Assembly (NCBI GenBank): GCA_030704615.1
Contig: CM060734.1
Coordinates: 19,780,001 to 19,840,000, forward strand
Direction: 5' to 3'
Source: Takakia lepidozioides
Taxonomy: Eukaryota; Streptophyta; Takakiopsida; Takakiales; Takakiaceae
Length of the DNA stretch: 60,000 bases
Shown here: positions 35,345-46,491 of the stretch, piece after piece
How the letters are laid out: every line of letters starts with the position of its first letter
How positions within the stretch are numbered: position 1 is the stretch's first letter
Translations under genes and position numbers: made by a program
Notes under the pieces: generated by a model
What the model saw: only the letters and a program-made list of their open reading frames with translations
Databases searched by the model: none
Told to the model about the DNA's origin: nothing

Positions 35345-35925
35345 ATGTTAATCTTCCCTCAAGTTGAACATGAGTCAGAGGATGTACTATGCGTTAGTTT
35401 GGATAGGTTCTCTATCCAGGGCTCCAGCCACCATAGCAATCTCATGCCTTATCGTGCTCATCCTGTTTTTGAGTGGGAACCCCTACCGGCATATTGCATT
35501 GACTGCCCTATAGCAGGAGACTTAATTATATACAGGGTCCCTCTCAAGGTGCATCCTTGGGGGTTCAAAATGATGTTGCATTGTGATGATATGCGATTTT
35601 CCTGCTGATGATATGCGTTCTTTGCTGCTGCTGCGTTTGGTGGAATTTTACCAGGTATTCAGCTGAGGTGAGGTCAGGGCGCTTTGGGATAATAATTACA
35701 CTGTACAAGCAGCAGCTATTACTACTTCAGAATCGCTTTATTCGTGCACTAGGTTCTGGTGCAGCATGTGACATTGAGTTCAATACTGTGGATGGGTTTC
35801 AAGGACGTGAAGTCGACATTCTGATTTTGTCCACAGTCCGGACGACAAGGGTGAGAGAATAATAGGAATGGTGAAGTAAATCGTGGAAGCATTGGGTTTG
35901 TGGCTGATTACATAACAAGTAAAGG
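35345..35925 (+). pseudogene. SEN1/UPF1-type superfamily 1 helicase remnant
   Basis: Two coding scraps. The first (about 35345-35490) has VSLDRF followed by NLMPYRAHPVFE, resembling the SLFERF...QYRMHPEI part of SEN1-like RNA/DNA helicases. The second, after an AG at 35655, has FGIIITLYKQQ and NTVDGFQGREVDILILSTVR, the well-known motif V-VI region of this family. Degenerate GSIGFVAD follows, as in intact helicases, but the frame stops at 35862. ATP-binding motifs I and II are missing. It lies 240 bases upstream of the DDE transposase gene and may be a captured host gene piece. Confidence 0.7.
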
Positions 35926-36162
35926 TGGGGACTCTCCCATTTGTTGTCATATTCATTGCAAATTTTCCTACTTGGTGTAAATTGGTGCAACAGAACCGAG
36001 AGTGTTGATATTCTTCTCACATTTGCTTTGGGTTGTTTTGCAGGCCATGTTTTCATACAACTGAATTGGACTGGGACAACCATTGGGAGAGAGAGTACAC
36101 TTAAGCAAACTGCTATCTGGTTTCCGATCTCTATATTGTGCTAACAGTTGTATCAGTTTTCA

Positions 36163-39100
36163 ATGGGGAACAAGAAGAACAAGTATAGGGTAAATGGAGA
36201 GGTAAGACCAGGCCCCCAAAAAAGGGCAAAACTGGCTTTGTTGGCTGCAGCCAAGCCCACCGAGGATGCACGCCATGCTGACCAGAAAAGAATGTATAGG
36301 GAGAGACTTCAAGCCCAAAAAGAGGCAGAGATTAATGCGGCTACTACAACGTCTGGGCAAGGTTCTGTGGAAGATGCCAGGGTGGGGTTTGGAGAACGAG
36401 ACAAGAGGAGAATAGCTTTGAAAATGGCCGACTTCTGTTACAAGCAATTGAGGGAATGCCCAACACTTCATTCACAAACAGAGGTAATGGAGTTATTTTT
36501 GGGTCACCATCTCATTAAACTCAGCTTACCTGCCTATGACTTGCCGCCTAAGGAGGCCAAGGCGCATGCAGATCTGTTGAAGAACCAGCAGAGCTCCATG
36601 CAACTTGTTAAGGATGTGCAGTCTTTAGATAAGCTTGCGAGTAAATGCTCATTCTTAACAACGTCTGTTAGTGGAACCCAGACCACTGCTGTGAGGGCAA
36701 CGGCTCGTATCCTTAATATTCATCATAGCAATATTAGTCGTGCAATTGTACGATGAAGAGTCATTGATTCAGAAGGTGAGGGTTTGTGGGCTTTGGGTGG
36801 GAGAAAGAAAAGGTCTGATCATGTACCAGATGCGACCCGAGCGATCGTTTTGGCTTGGTGGGTAAATGAGACACGAGTGTCACCCAACAAGAAAGATGTC
36901 GTGAGGCAGTGCGTATCGAGGAAAGTCTATGATACACAACTTGCTCACTATCTTCTTGAGACTCAGGTAAGCGAACCCTCTCTTTACAGTGTTTGTGTGG
37001 GCTCTCAGTACTTTACAATCCTTCTACACTTACTACTGTACATAACTGTATTGGACTATGTTGGAGTTTGTCAACTGCCATTGTGTTGTTTGGGTTGCCT
37101 CGTACATTTTCCCTAGACAAGGTACATCGTCACCTGTAAACCTACCAGTGGACTGAGATTACTGAACTCAATTGTGGACACTATGTCCAGCTCATGTCCT
37201 GAATTGGAGTGTCTTGAAGATGTCCCTCTTGTTCATGGACTGTTACTCATTGTAAACAGGCCTGGGATGGACTAGAAGTACGACTCACTAGCATGCACTC
37301 CTTATATTATGACTAGATAGGACAAAATAGCATGCACTCCATGTAATTTGATTTGGAGGGACTAGAAGTCGATGTACATGTACTCCATTAGTACATGCAC
37401 TCCTTGAAATGTGACTAGAAAAGGACAATGACTAGGACTAGGACCGATTTGGACATGCATTCCTTGATATGTGACTAGAAAGAAGTAGGACTAGGACTGA
37501 TTAGGACATGCATTCATTGGTATGTGACTAGGACTAGAACTAGGACTGGTTAGTACATGCATTCCTTGATATGTGACTAGAAAGGACTCACACTCGGACT
37601 GATTAGTACATGTACTACTTCATATGTGACTAGGAAGGACTAGGTCTAGGACTACTAGGACTGATTAGTACTTGTACAATTTGACATGTGATGAGAAAGG
37701 ACTATGACTAAGACTAGGTCTAGGACTGGTCTAGGTCTAGTAGTAGGTATTCTTAGTGCATGCACTAAATGGGATTCTCTTTGTGCATGTTGTGGTGGCA
37801 ATGCAGACTGCTTTCTTTCTTCGCTTCAAATCAGCCCATCCCAATGTCAAAGTGGGTCAACGATTGTTTGAGTTGTTGAGGCCATTCTTTGTCAAACGCC
37901 TGAAGGATCGTAATGTTTGCTGCAAATATCATGTGGAGATGGCGGAGTTGAAGGATGGGTTCAACAACATGCGGAGAGGGGTGTCCACTCTCCATCATCA
38001 TGTACTTGTGACTGTAATATTTGTTGACGTGGACCAGTATTAGATGGTGAAGCTGGTTGTCAAGCGAACAAGCACCCCTACAAAGGAGTGACTTGGCTTT
38101 GGCAAGAAATTGTTTGTCCCAAAGGGGAATTGGATGAATGGCATCGGCGAGACTGTCTCATGGGAGAGTGCTTGAGGTGTGGCTCAAGTAAGTTATCTAT
38201 TTGTCCCGTGGAGGCAAATGGTTGTGATTTGACAGTGCAGTGGAGATGCTATGCAAAAGAGAATGTTGGGGAGAAAGATGGAGCCCCTAGAATGAGACTG
38301 AAACTCCAATACCAAACGACTTCCTCTGTTGAATTCTTGTCGTACTTCAAACCCAAGCTACAGGCTTTTGTTCGTCATAACTTTGTAGCCTGATGGCAAG
38401 ATGCTCAGTTTAAAGCCAGTTTGAAATCTTTGCCAGAGAATACAAGATTGTCTGTTGTTGACTTTGCTGAAAACTACACTTTTACAGTTCAGAATGAAGT
38501 GCAAGAGATGCACTGGCACAGTTTCCAGATCACTATATTGGTGCACATTACCTACCGGTGGAATCCACACCCTGATGTGAATGATCCCGATTCCAAGGTT
38601 TTGAAAGAAATGCACTTTTACATTTCTGATGACAACAAGCATGACACGCTGTTCGTACAACATTGCTTTCGGTTTCATTGGAATTACCTTGCTGAAGCAG
38701 GGTTCAGACCTGAATCGCATTGGGTATGGAGTGACGGTTGTGCTGCTCAGCTTAAAGGTGCTCGTCCTTGGTATTTTGTTAGTAGGTACCCCCACATCAC
38801 AGGGGGTTGCACAATGTGGTGGAACTTTTTTGGATCAGGGCACGGGAAAGGTGAGCACGATGGGGCTGGTGCTGTGATCAAGAGGGCTTTACGAGCAGAG
38901 CAGTTAAACTCAAATGGTGTGAAGCTGCAAAATGCTGCTGAGGCAGTAGCTTTTTTGCTCAAGAACCTGTCCACCCGACCTCCTTCTTCGTACTCTAAGA
39001 TTAGAAAAGCAGTGAAAAGACATTTTTGGCTTGTTGGTACAGAAGATGTTGACCGTACACAAGAGTGGGATTGCAAGACCGTACCTGGAACTCGGTCTTT

Positions 39101-39716
39101 ACATTCCATTCTTGGGAGGAACAAGTCAGACCCAACCAAACTTATGGTTCGAGACTTAGCATGTTTTTGTCCACATTGTTTGGATCTTGATTGGGACAAC
39201 TGCATCAGTATTGCTCATGCACAAAAATGGAAGTTGCAAACCCTGCAACCTACAAATACAACTACTGTCCGGAGGCAGATTGAAGAAGAAGGGGATGAAG
39301 AACATGAGTTTGGGGGAGATGGGGAGGACTTGGCCTCCTGCTTGGATGCTGGGGACAATTTTGCCTGCAATGCTGAAGCTGGAAACTCAGAAGGGGTGGA
39401 CTTCTACTTGCTCTGTTGTGAAAGGCCGGTTCACGTTGTTATGGAGACATTCACAGATGGGTGGGGAAGTACTTTTGACCCTGGCGAGCATGTGGTTGTA
39501 GGGAGATATTACCAGTTGTGTGGAAGAAGAGATAAGGCTTACAAGTTCCTATCTGACCAGCCTTTGGCATTTCTGTATTCGCATTTGGTGAGGGCTATCA
39601 AATTTGCTATGCCTCCAGCGACATATCGAGTCAAAGGCAAGGATGCAGTCTTCACCTTGTCTGCGGATGCATTGGAAGGCATCAATGAAGCTCTGGCAGC
39701 AATGGAAGATCGCTAA
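36163..39716 (+). pseudogene. DDE-type transposase of the 'SDGxAAQ / GHGKGxxDG' kind (nonsense mutations)
   Basis: Starts MGNKKNKYRVNGE with a basic N-terminus. A helix-turn-helix-like stretch (TARILNIHHSNISRAIVR) lies just before a TGA at 36754. A phase-0 intron of 840 bases at 36967-37806 joins LLETQ to TAFFLRFKSAHPN. Then comes CRYHVE-like CCKYHVEMAELKDGF and a Cys-rich part (CLRCGSSKLSICPVE). The catalytic core has VVDFAENYTF, WSDGCAAQLKGARPW and GSGHGKGEHDGAGAVIKR, giving three acidic residues in the usual order. A second TGA at about 38391 sits where VA(R)WQDAQF would need Arg; both TGAs are one C-to-T step from CGA. A frame change near 38000 is a short intron or a shift. The same motif set occurs in uncharacterised proteins of animals and plants; the formal superfamily name is uncertain. 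Confidence 0.7.
37260..37745 (+). repeat. Minisatellite GACTAGGACTAG / CATGCACTCCTTGATATGTG
   Basis: About nine loose copies of a 50-60 base unit with ACTAGGACT and ACATGCATTCCTTGATATG, lying inside the 840-base intron of the DDE gene. Confidence 0.8.
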
Positions 39717-39719
39717 GAT

Positions 39720-41690
39720 GGCATGTTGCAGGCCAATCCATGGTTGACGGGCAACTTCCCTTATCGGGATGGGGTCCAATTCTCCCTTGGGTTATGTAAC
39801 TCAAATATGTAGCAATGTGAATTACAAGTTGCTTGTGAGCTGAGAGACTGTTTTCGGAATTTGTATGTATGTAGCTTTGTTATTTGGCCGCAGATTATAA
39901 TTCATAATCTATAATCTATCTTGCAAGCTATGGCTGAAGAGGCTGTGGCTGTGGCCAAATTTGTTACTGTTCAATTGAATGTGCCTGGTGACTAGAATTC
40001 CCGCACTAGTGCTGTGGTGTATCACTTCACAAGGCGGGGAATTTCAATTTAATGTGTCTGGTTTTCTTTCTGTGATTGGTTTCTTGTTATTTGGAGTGTG
40101 TCTGCCTTCCTCTCTGATCACACAATCTGTTGTCCTCCCCCTTCTCATACCAACTGGTTGGCAAAGGTGCCTGGCTACGAAGATATGGCAAAACCTCATC
40201 ATAAACCCTACAACTTGTCATACTTCCTGGTCCTTTCAAAATTCCACACCCTCGTTTTGGATAAGAAAGTGGAGAAGATCATAGCTGTAAAAATAAGGCA
40301 CATGTTCCTCAAGGCACATGATCCTCAACGCGCTGAAGCCGGGCGCCATTCTAGTCTGAGTTGCTAATAGCCTTCCAAACATAGTGGGACAATCAAGTGG
40401 AACAGCAGCAGACCTGCTATCATACTGTCTTGATTCCCTCTTCAAAGTTAAGCCATCCTTGCATATTGAACTGCATGCATTAAATCATACACACAAGTAA
40501 TTTTTGGGCTTGGATGAAGTTGAGAGATACTATCAAACTCTCTGAAGAATTAGGCAGGCAGCACTACAAATCACATTTATGTGCTCAATTGAGCGAAGGT
40601 AGATTGCTTAGTGCTGCCATTACTGAGGTATATTCTGTTTAGTGAGTTGATTAGTGTCTTGACTTGGGGTACAGAACCAGCTTGTCTCCTGTAGAGAGGG
40701 GAATGATGGGAATGATGTCTGTTGGCCAGGCTTCGGTCCGCCATACCAGGGATCTTCACAAGGAGCTAGACTAATTACCATTGAGAGATGGAGACTTGTA
40801 TTGTTGGTGTCCGATTGCAGTTTTGTAAATGAACTATCAGAGTCAAGCAAAGGAGGATAGAGGTACGCAACCGGATGTAGCCATACCATCCACCAGTTAG
40901 TCAAATTTCAGGCGCAGACTCTGTTAAACCCACGCATGTTGGAGAATTGTAGCACAGGCAGGAAAAGCAACGGGCCTTTCAAAGCCATCTTTCTCACATA
41001 GAATGAATGACAGTAGACTGCCTGCACGAAGGTATTCTAGCAATTCCTATCAGAAACAGATAGCAAAATAGAGTGCATTGTTTTCAAAAACCACTGTCAT
41101 GATATTGCTGCCTTACTCAAACATGTACAGCATACCTATCAGCAGAAAATGAACAAAGAACAGTAATGTGCATGCCCTCAATCCATGTCATGTGTCCATT
41201 GTGAGCTACTCGAGAAACCACAAGGGCAAATCCACATCACATGACTTGGTTGGGCACCTAATGGTAACAACTAACACATCCTCTGCCAGTTCTAAACTGC
41301 TCAACATTGACATATCGTGGCACCAACCTCTACCCCATCGATGAAAGACTAGCCTTTGCTTGGTGCCTGCCTCCCAAAGTGGCCAGGTCATAAATGAACA
41401 AGTACTGATGACGAGACGAGACCTGTCCCCACAATGACAGCAGCGAGTGGTAAAGTCCTCAAAGGGGCGGTCTGCTAATCACATGCCCTGCATTGCCACC
41501 CACAATGCTCAAGATCTTACTATACTTCTGTCTCATAATTCAGCACTAGACGTGTACCAGATGTATGTCCTATATATCATGCATAGAGGAGTTAAATTGC
41601 ATCAGAAACTTGAGCATGAATTGGCAAAATAACAACCAAGAGTTATTCTAACATTAGTGATAAAAGCATAAGTGTACAGTACTCAGCTTG
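39720..41690. other. No recognisable gene
   Basis: Presumably the 3' flank of the DDE element. Open frames of up to about 100 codons occur on both strands, but none has motifs, codon bias or splice support that I can see. Confidence 0.45.
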
Positions 41691-41693
41691 TAC

Positions 41694-41807
41694 CTAGTTG
41701 ATATGTTTTCTTTTCTTCTTCTTAGGGCCTGCACCAGAAGAACCTGCATCCATCTTCAAGTTAGGTGGGGTCTTGACAGTATTAAGGGACTTGACAACAG
41801 GGGGGCT
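41694..41807 (-). CDS. Exon with conserved VVKSLNTVKTPPNL peptide and nuclear signal
   Basis: A 37-codon open stretch ending TAG at 41694: a conserved peptide PPVVKSLNTVKTPPNL, then a Gly/Ser linker and PKKKKRKH, an SV40-like nuclear localisation signal. The 14-residue core is identical to one encoded at 15808-15849. The nine base differences between the two loci are all at third codon positions, which is strong evidence for coding and past selection. The upstream end is lost in CATGAGC repeats, with TGA in frame 15 bases before, so this is a terminal exon or a fragment. Orientation relative to the repeat is opposite to that in gene X. Confidence 0.55.
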   Translation of the reverse strand, partial: SPPVVKSLNTVKTPPNLKMDAGSSGAGPKKKKRKHIN

Positions 41808-41811
41808 GCTA

Positions 41812-41862
41812 TTTCATGAGCGGCATGAGCATGAGCGGCATGAGCATGAGCAGACCATTGTG
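41812..41862. repeat. Third CATGAGC repeat cluster
   Basis: CTATTTCATGAGC followed by alternating CATGAGCGG and CATGAGC copies, the same sequence as the right end of the gene X element. It marks an element end next to the methyltransferase gene. Confidence 0.7.
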
Positions 41863-42015
41863 AGTCCACGGAAATAGGGTTAGGAGGCACGGAAATAGGG
41901 TCATGTGAAGTTGGAATGTGGCACCAGTGGACTTGAAATGCAACATTTTATTGCAAATTTTGTGGCAAGCCACGTCTATACAAGTGTGTTCTAACTGTCA
42001 TAGCCGGAATGGGCA

Positions 42016-45000
42016 CTACTCTCCTACACCCTCCGAGGAACTTGCCCCACCTTCTTCCTCATCCCCCTCATCCCCCTCATCCTCCGAGCTCTGTGATGCA
42101 TCAGTTCCACTATGCCTCTCAAAAATCCCGTCCTCTCCTTGGGGGACTGTCCACCTCACCTCCTGGGAATCTTCTGCGTCTTCTCCCCCACTTTCCTCAG
42201 CAGAATCCAACACAAATCTACGAGCCCGACGGGCTCTAATAGCTGCTGCCTCCTCCGTCATCTTCATTTTCTTGAGGCTTGCCTCGTCTAAAATCTGCTG
42301 TACACGACTACGTTCGGAACACCTCCTAATGGACACCGAAGCAAGCCGGGCAGCATAAGTAGGAAGGATGTACTCCCTTTCTGGACTAGGCATGAAATCC
42401 CCCCTGGCAAAAAAAGGCACGTTCCTCCTGCCCATGAACTCCGGTGTAGACGTCCCTCCGGCAGTACTTGGCATCCTACAGTAAGAACAAATCCACTTGA
42501 AGAATGTCAATACCAGCACAACCAGAAAGGGTTTTCAATGAAATAAGAGAGCGGAGGGAGGTGCCTCACAAAATCTGGAGGCAACTTACAATGCCACCAC
42601 TCACTCGTAAACCGGGGGCTCCTCGGCCTCGATCCCAACTTCCTCCCCCTGCTCCTTCTCGGATTTTTCCTCATCCTCCGAGGATGCCTCTTCCTCTTTC
42701 GGCAGACGTTCAGCCGCTGCAAGTTCCGAGTTGTGGAGGGCAGTATCTGGCTCGAAGGCGAACACATGCCTGTCGGACAACGTCCCTGCCCACATTGAAG
42801 CACCTGAGGAACAAAGCGGGCGGTTAATAGCTTGCGGCATGCAATTGCAATGGGGCCAGGGGACAAACTGAGCACGTGAAGGCTTACCCGTGCTGCATGT
42901 GAGGTCCAGAATCCGCCCGTGGACATCCGAGCACGTCTCCATGAGGGTTTGGATGAAAGCAGGGCTCCGGGTCCGGCTGTACCGCCACGGTTTGCCTGTC
43001 TTTGTGTCCTTCGGCATACTAGAGTGGGGCACATAGTTGTAGAGGACATCGTAGGTTACAGGGTCCACAGCGGCATCAACAAGACGACCGTCGTTGCGGA
43101 ATTTGAACGTAGACCCTCTCTTCACAAAGCAATATGCCTCAAACACCAATGTCTGCACATCCAACAAAGAAGGGATCAATTCCAGGGTCTACTTAACATA
43201 CACCACAATATGAAGTGAATGCAATAGATTGATAACTTACACTTTGGCCCTCTGTTCGCAACCCCTGCGTACTGATGCACAACCATTTTCTGAGGAGGAC
43301 CGGGGTGACACTTTTCGGTGTCCACCTTGCCACCGCATTCTCTGTGGTCTTCCCTCTCGTGGCAAAGACAACCACACATCCACCGTCATCCAGAAGCATC
43401 CCCGCCAGCCCAAACCCGGCTTTCCAGTAGTCCTCAGTAAACCTGTTCCAGGTGGGCACACCATCCAGGCCCTCCAGCAGCTCCCCATCTGGAATGTCGA
43501 GGAGAATCATGTCGCAAGCTCTCTCCACCTCAACCCCCCCCCCCCCCCGAGTGCTCTTGCAATTCGTGCTCACAGCCGTGAAGAATTCCATCATGGCTTC
43601 AAAACCAGGGGTGTCTTTAGGCTCTGTACCGGCAGCCCTCTTCTTGGCTTTCCCCTTCTGCTCCGCCAGAGACTTGTTGTGTGCCACCTTCTTCGCCCTG
43701 GCAGCGAGAGCGTCAAGGAAGCTCTCATTGACGCATTGGATGATGGTTGGAGGTTCTAGCTTTGGCCTGTGCGTAAACGTCACCGCCGAATACCGCCGTG
43801 TAGGCTCGCCCTCAAATGCCAACTTCTTGGCAGAGCCAGTCCCACTCCGAACTGACTTGGGAACCCGGACGACCGGTGACTGGGTAGGAGCAACAGCAGT
43901 CGCAGGACCTTGAACAAAATCGGCGTCGGAGTCACTCTCTTGGGTCCCCTCCTGCGCCTCCTCCGATGCCCCGATGGTTTTCTTCTTTTTGGGTGTTACT
44001 GCAGTCACCTGTTTCCTTGTCCTTTTCCTTTGACCTTTACTCTTCTCATGCAATTTCTCCTGAATTCCTGCCTGAGCAAGCTCTGCCGCTTTCCTGGAGT
44101 TCGCAAGCGCTTTTGCCTCTTTTGCACCCAACGGAGGCAGCGGAGCCCGGTTTCGTCGGAATTCAGCATCCAGCTTCAATTGAAACTCGGATGGGTCGAG
44201 CGAGCCGGGCGGAAGGTCCACATACCAAGGGCAATCACGCAAATGTTCCAGATGCCACTCCTTCACAATATCGTCAGTGTACATGGAGTCAGCCCTAGGG
44301 TTCCTCCATGCCAGGAAGAATGGTGGCTCGAAAGACAGATGACCTTTCTCCAAAAGGGAGAACTTACAGTACCTGCATTCATGAAAAACACAATGAGGTC
44401 CGAAAATGGCTAAGTCCCTGAACGGCAATAGGGCCTACAACTGGAATATGGCGCCGAATTTCCACTTCAGGGCCACCCAGTCTAGGGACTTAGCCCGAAA
44501 ATGGCTAAGTCCCTGAACGGCAATAGGGCCTGGAACTGGAAAATGGCGCCGAATTTCCAGTTCAGAGCCAGCCAGTCTAGGGACTTAGCCCGAAAATGGC
44601 TAAGTCCCTGGACGGCAATAGGGCCTGGAACTGGAAAACGGCGCCGAATTTCCAGTTCCGGGCCAGCCACCCTAGGGACTTAGCCCGAAAATGGCTAAGT
44701 CCCTGGACGGCAATAGGGCCTAGAACTGGAAAACGGCGCCGAATTTCCAGTTCCGGGCCAGCCACACTAGGGACTTAGCCCGAAAATGGCTAAGTCCCTG
44801 GACGGCAATAGGGCCTAGAACTGGAAAACGGCGCCGAATTTCCAGTTCCTGGCCAGCCACCGTAGGGACTTAGACCGAAAATGGCTAAGTCCCTGGACGG
44901 CAATAGGGCCTGGACTGGAATATGGCGCCGAATTTCCACTTCAGGGCCAGCCAGTCTAGGGACTTAGCCCGAAAATGGCTAAGTCCCTGAACGGCAATAC

Positions 45001-46218
45001 GGCCTGGAACTGGAAAAGGGCGCCGAATTTCCAGTTCAGGGCCAGCCAGTCTAGGGACTTAGCCCGAAAATGGCTAAGTCCCTGGACGGCAATAGGGCCT
45101 AGAACTGGAAAACGGCACCGAATTTCCAGTTGCGGGCCAGCCACAGGCCGAAAATGGCTAAGTCCCTGAACGGCAATAGGGCCCAAAACTGGAATATGGC
45201 GCCGAATAACCACTTCAGGGCCAGCCAGTCTAGGGACTTAGGCCAAAAATGGCTAAGTCCCTGAACGGCAATAGGGCCTGGAACTGGAAAATGGCGCCGA
45301 ATTTCCAGTTGCGGGCCAGCCAGTCTAGGGACTTAGCCATTTTCGGAGCCCTGACTGGAAATTCGGCGCCATTTTCCCTAACACCACTTGAGGCCTCTAA
45401 CATCCTGAAATGCCAGGACTTGAAAGAAAGGCAGCGCGTATGTACCTGTACAGAAGGCGCATTGCTGCTTTGTCCGCGTTCGGCTGGTCGGTGAACTCGT
45501 GGCTCCGGCGAGCATCTGCTATCTCCCGAAAAAATAGGTTGGTTTTGTAGAGCAGAAAGTACCTCGTCACATAGTCACGTAGGCTCTCTGCTGCAGGAGA
45601 TATCTCCATCTTGAACTGATGTGCTTGTGTGTCCAGCTGCTCTTGCGCATTCGTCGTCACTTGTGGAGATTGTCCATCAGATCGCTTTCCTCAAAAAATA
45701 CAATGAATCCACCCCCTACTAGAGTAGAAGCCCCAAACGAAGCGTGGGGAAGTACCTGAAACCACCATGTCATGCGGTTCATCCACATGTCGAATGTGGG
45801 GTCAGAGAGTTTGTCCGGTTTGGGGAAGCTCCACATGTCCCTGGTACTTTGGGAACCATTCCAGATTTGGAGCCACCGGGTCTGTCCAACCACCCAGCAT
45901 ATTCGTAAGCGCCAAACACCACAAAAAGGAGTTGTTGCCACCACAATTTTGTTAAGAATGTATCACCTTTTCTGTTGCATCCACACAGGATGTGGCTAGA
46001 CGATGGAGCTTCTCCAATGTCATCGTGGGCTTCAGAGCGCGAGAGTAGTGCTTCCCCACCTCCACCAGAAAGTCGGCACCAAGGGCGGGATCAGCTATGG
46101 CCACGTACTTTACCATCCGCGACTTGTACTTTATGCGGGCCCTCACCTCCGCAGCTTTGACATACGATTCGAGTTCCGGGAGGGTTGGATTCTTCTCCTC
46201 TGAAAGGTTGTTTCTCGT
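42016..46218 (-). CDS. DNA methyltransferase-like protein, permuted motif order, six or more exons
   Basis: Exons I can place: 46218-45967, 45881-45756, one from about 45680 ending at 45446, 44372-43241, 43152-42888, 42803-42605 and 42475-42016. Most junctions keep phase with GT-AG borders; the acceptor of the third is unclear. The N-terminal exons have no known motif. The large exon carries basic linkers, then DMILLDIPDG, a motif IV-like catalytic loop (usually DPPY), followed by W...AGFGLAGMLLDDGGCVVVFA. Splicing across 42887-42804 joins ILDLTCSTG to ASMWAGTLSDRHVFAFEPD, the SAM-binding motif I and the acidic residue of motif II. Motif IV before motif I is the order of beta-class amino-methyltransferases (N6-adenine or N4-cytosine). 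DIPD instead of DPPY may mean altered or lost activity. The C-terminus is acidic. No start codon is visible: the first exon follows an AG acceptor, so the 5' end is missing or elsewhere (see the ParB-like gene). Confidence 0.7.
44400..45380. repeat. Palindrome array E: tandem 95-base hairpins within an intron
   Basis: About eleven units; centres at 44451.5, 44547.5, 44642.5, 44737.5, 44832.5, 44926.5, 45021.5, 45116.5, 45200.5, 45295.5 and 45367.5, mostly 95 apart. Each unit starts GGCTAAGTCCCT and ends AGGGACTTAGCC around an inner CTGGAAAACGGCGCCGAATT region, so the full unit folds into one long hairpin. The array fills the 1,073-base intron 45445-44373 of the methyltransferase gene. Confidence 0.95.
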
Positions 46219-46339
46219 CTATATGACACATACATCCATTATGAATTTGAATAACCCATTCAAACAACTTTGTTGAGGTTCAACTTTGGTCCATATGTGC
46301 TTAAGTACGTATAGATCACATACACAAAGTTGCAAGCGA

Positions 46340-46490
46340 AGAAAAAATCATTTGCCCCCGAACGACTCGTTAAACCTTTCAACCAATTTTCAATCATGAA
46401 TCATTTAATAGGGGAACTATTGGTTCACCCTTAGAACCATTTTAGATTGACCTCATACTTGTCCGGTAACTTAAAGAGGGCATGTACAAG
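46340..46490. repeat. Inverted copy of the 120-base repeat family
   Basis: ATGAATCATTTAATAGGGG...GGTTCACCC...GACCTCATACTTGTCCGGTAACTTAAAGAGGGCATGTA is the reverse complement of the repeat at 24.7-28 kb. A related piece in the opposite sense lies at 47395-47480, so the ParB-like gene sits between two copies. Confidence 0.8.
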
Positions 46491-46491
46491 A

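Noticed and set aside
43529-43547. The long C run as an assembly gap or frameshift in the methyltransferase gene
   Set aside because: It encodes a run of Gly in frame and the flanking coding sequence stays in phase, although its exact length may be misread.
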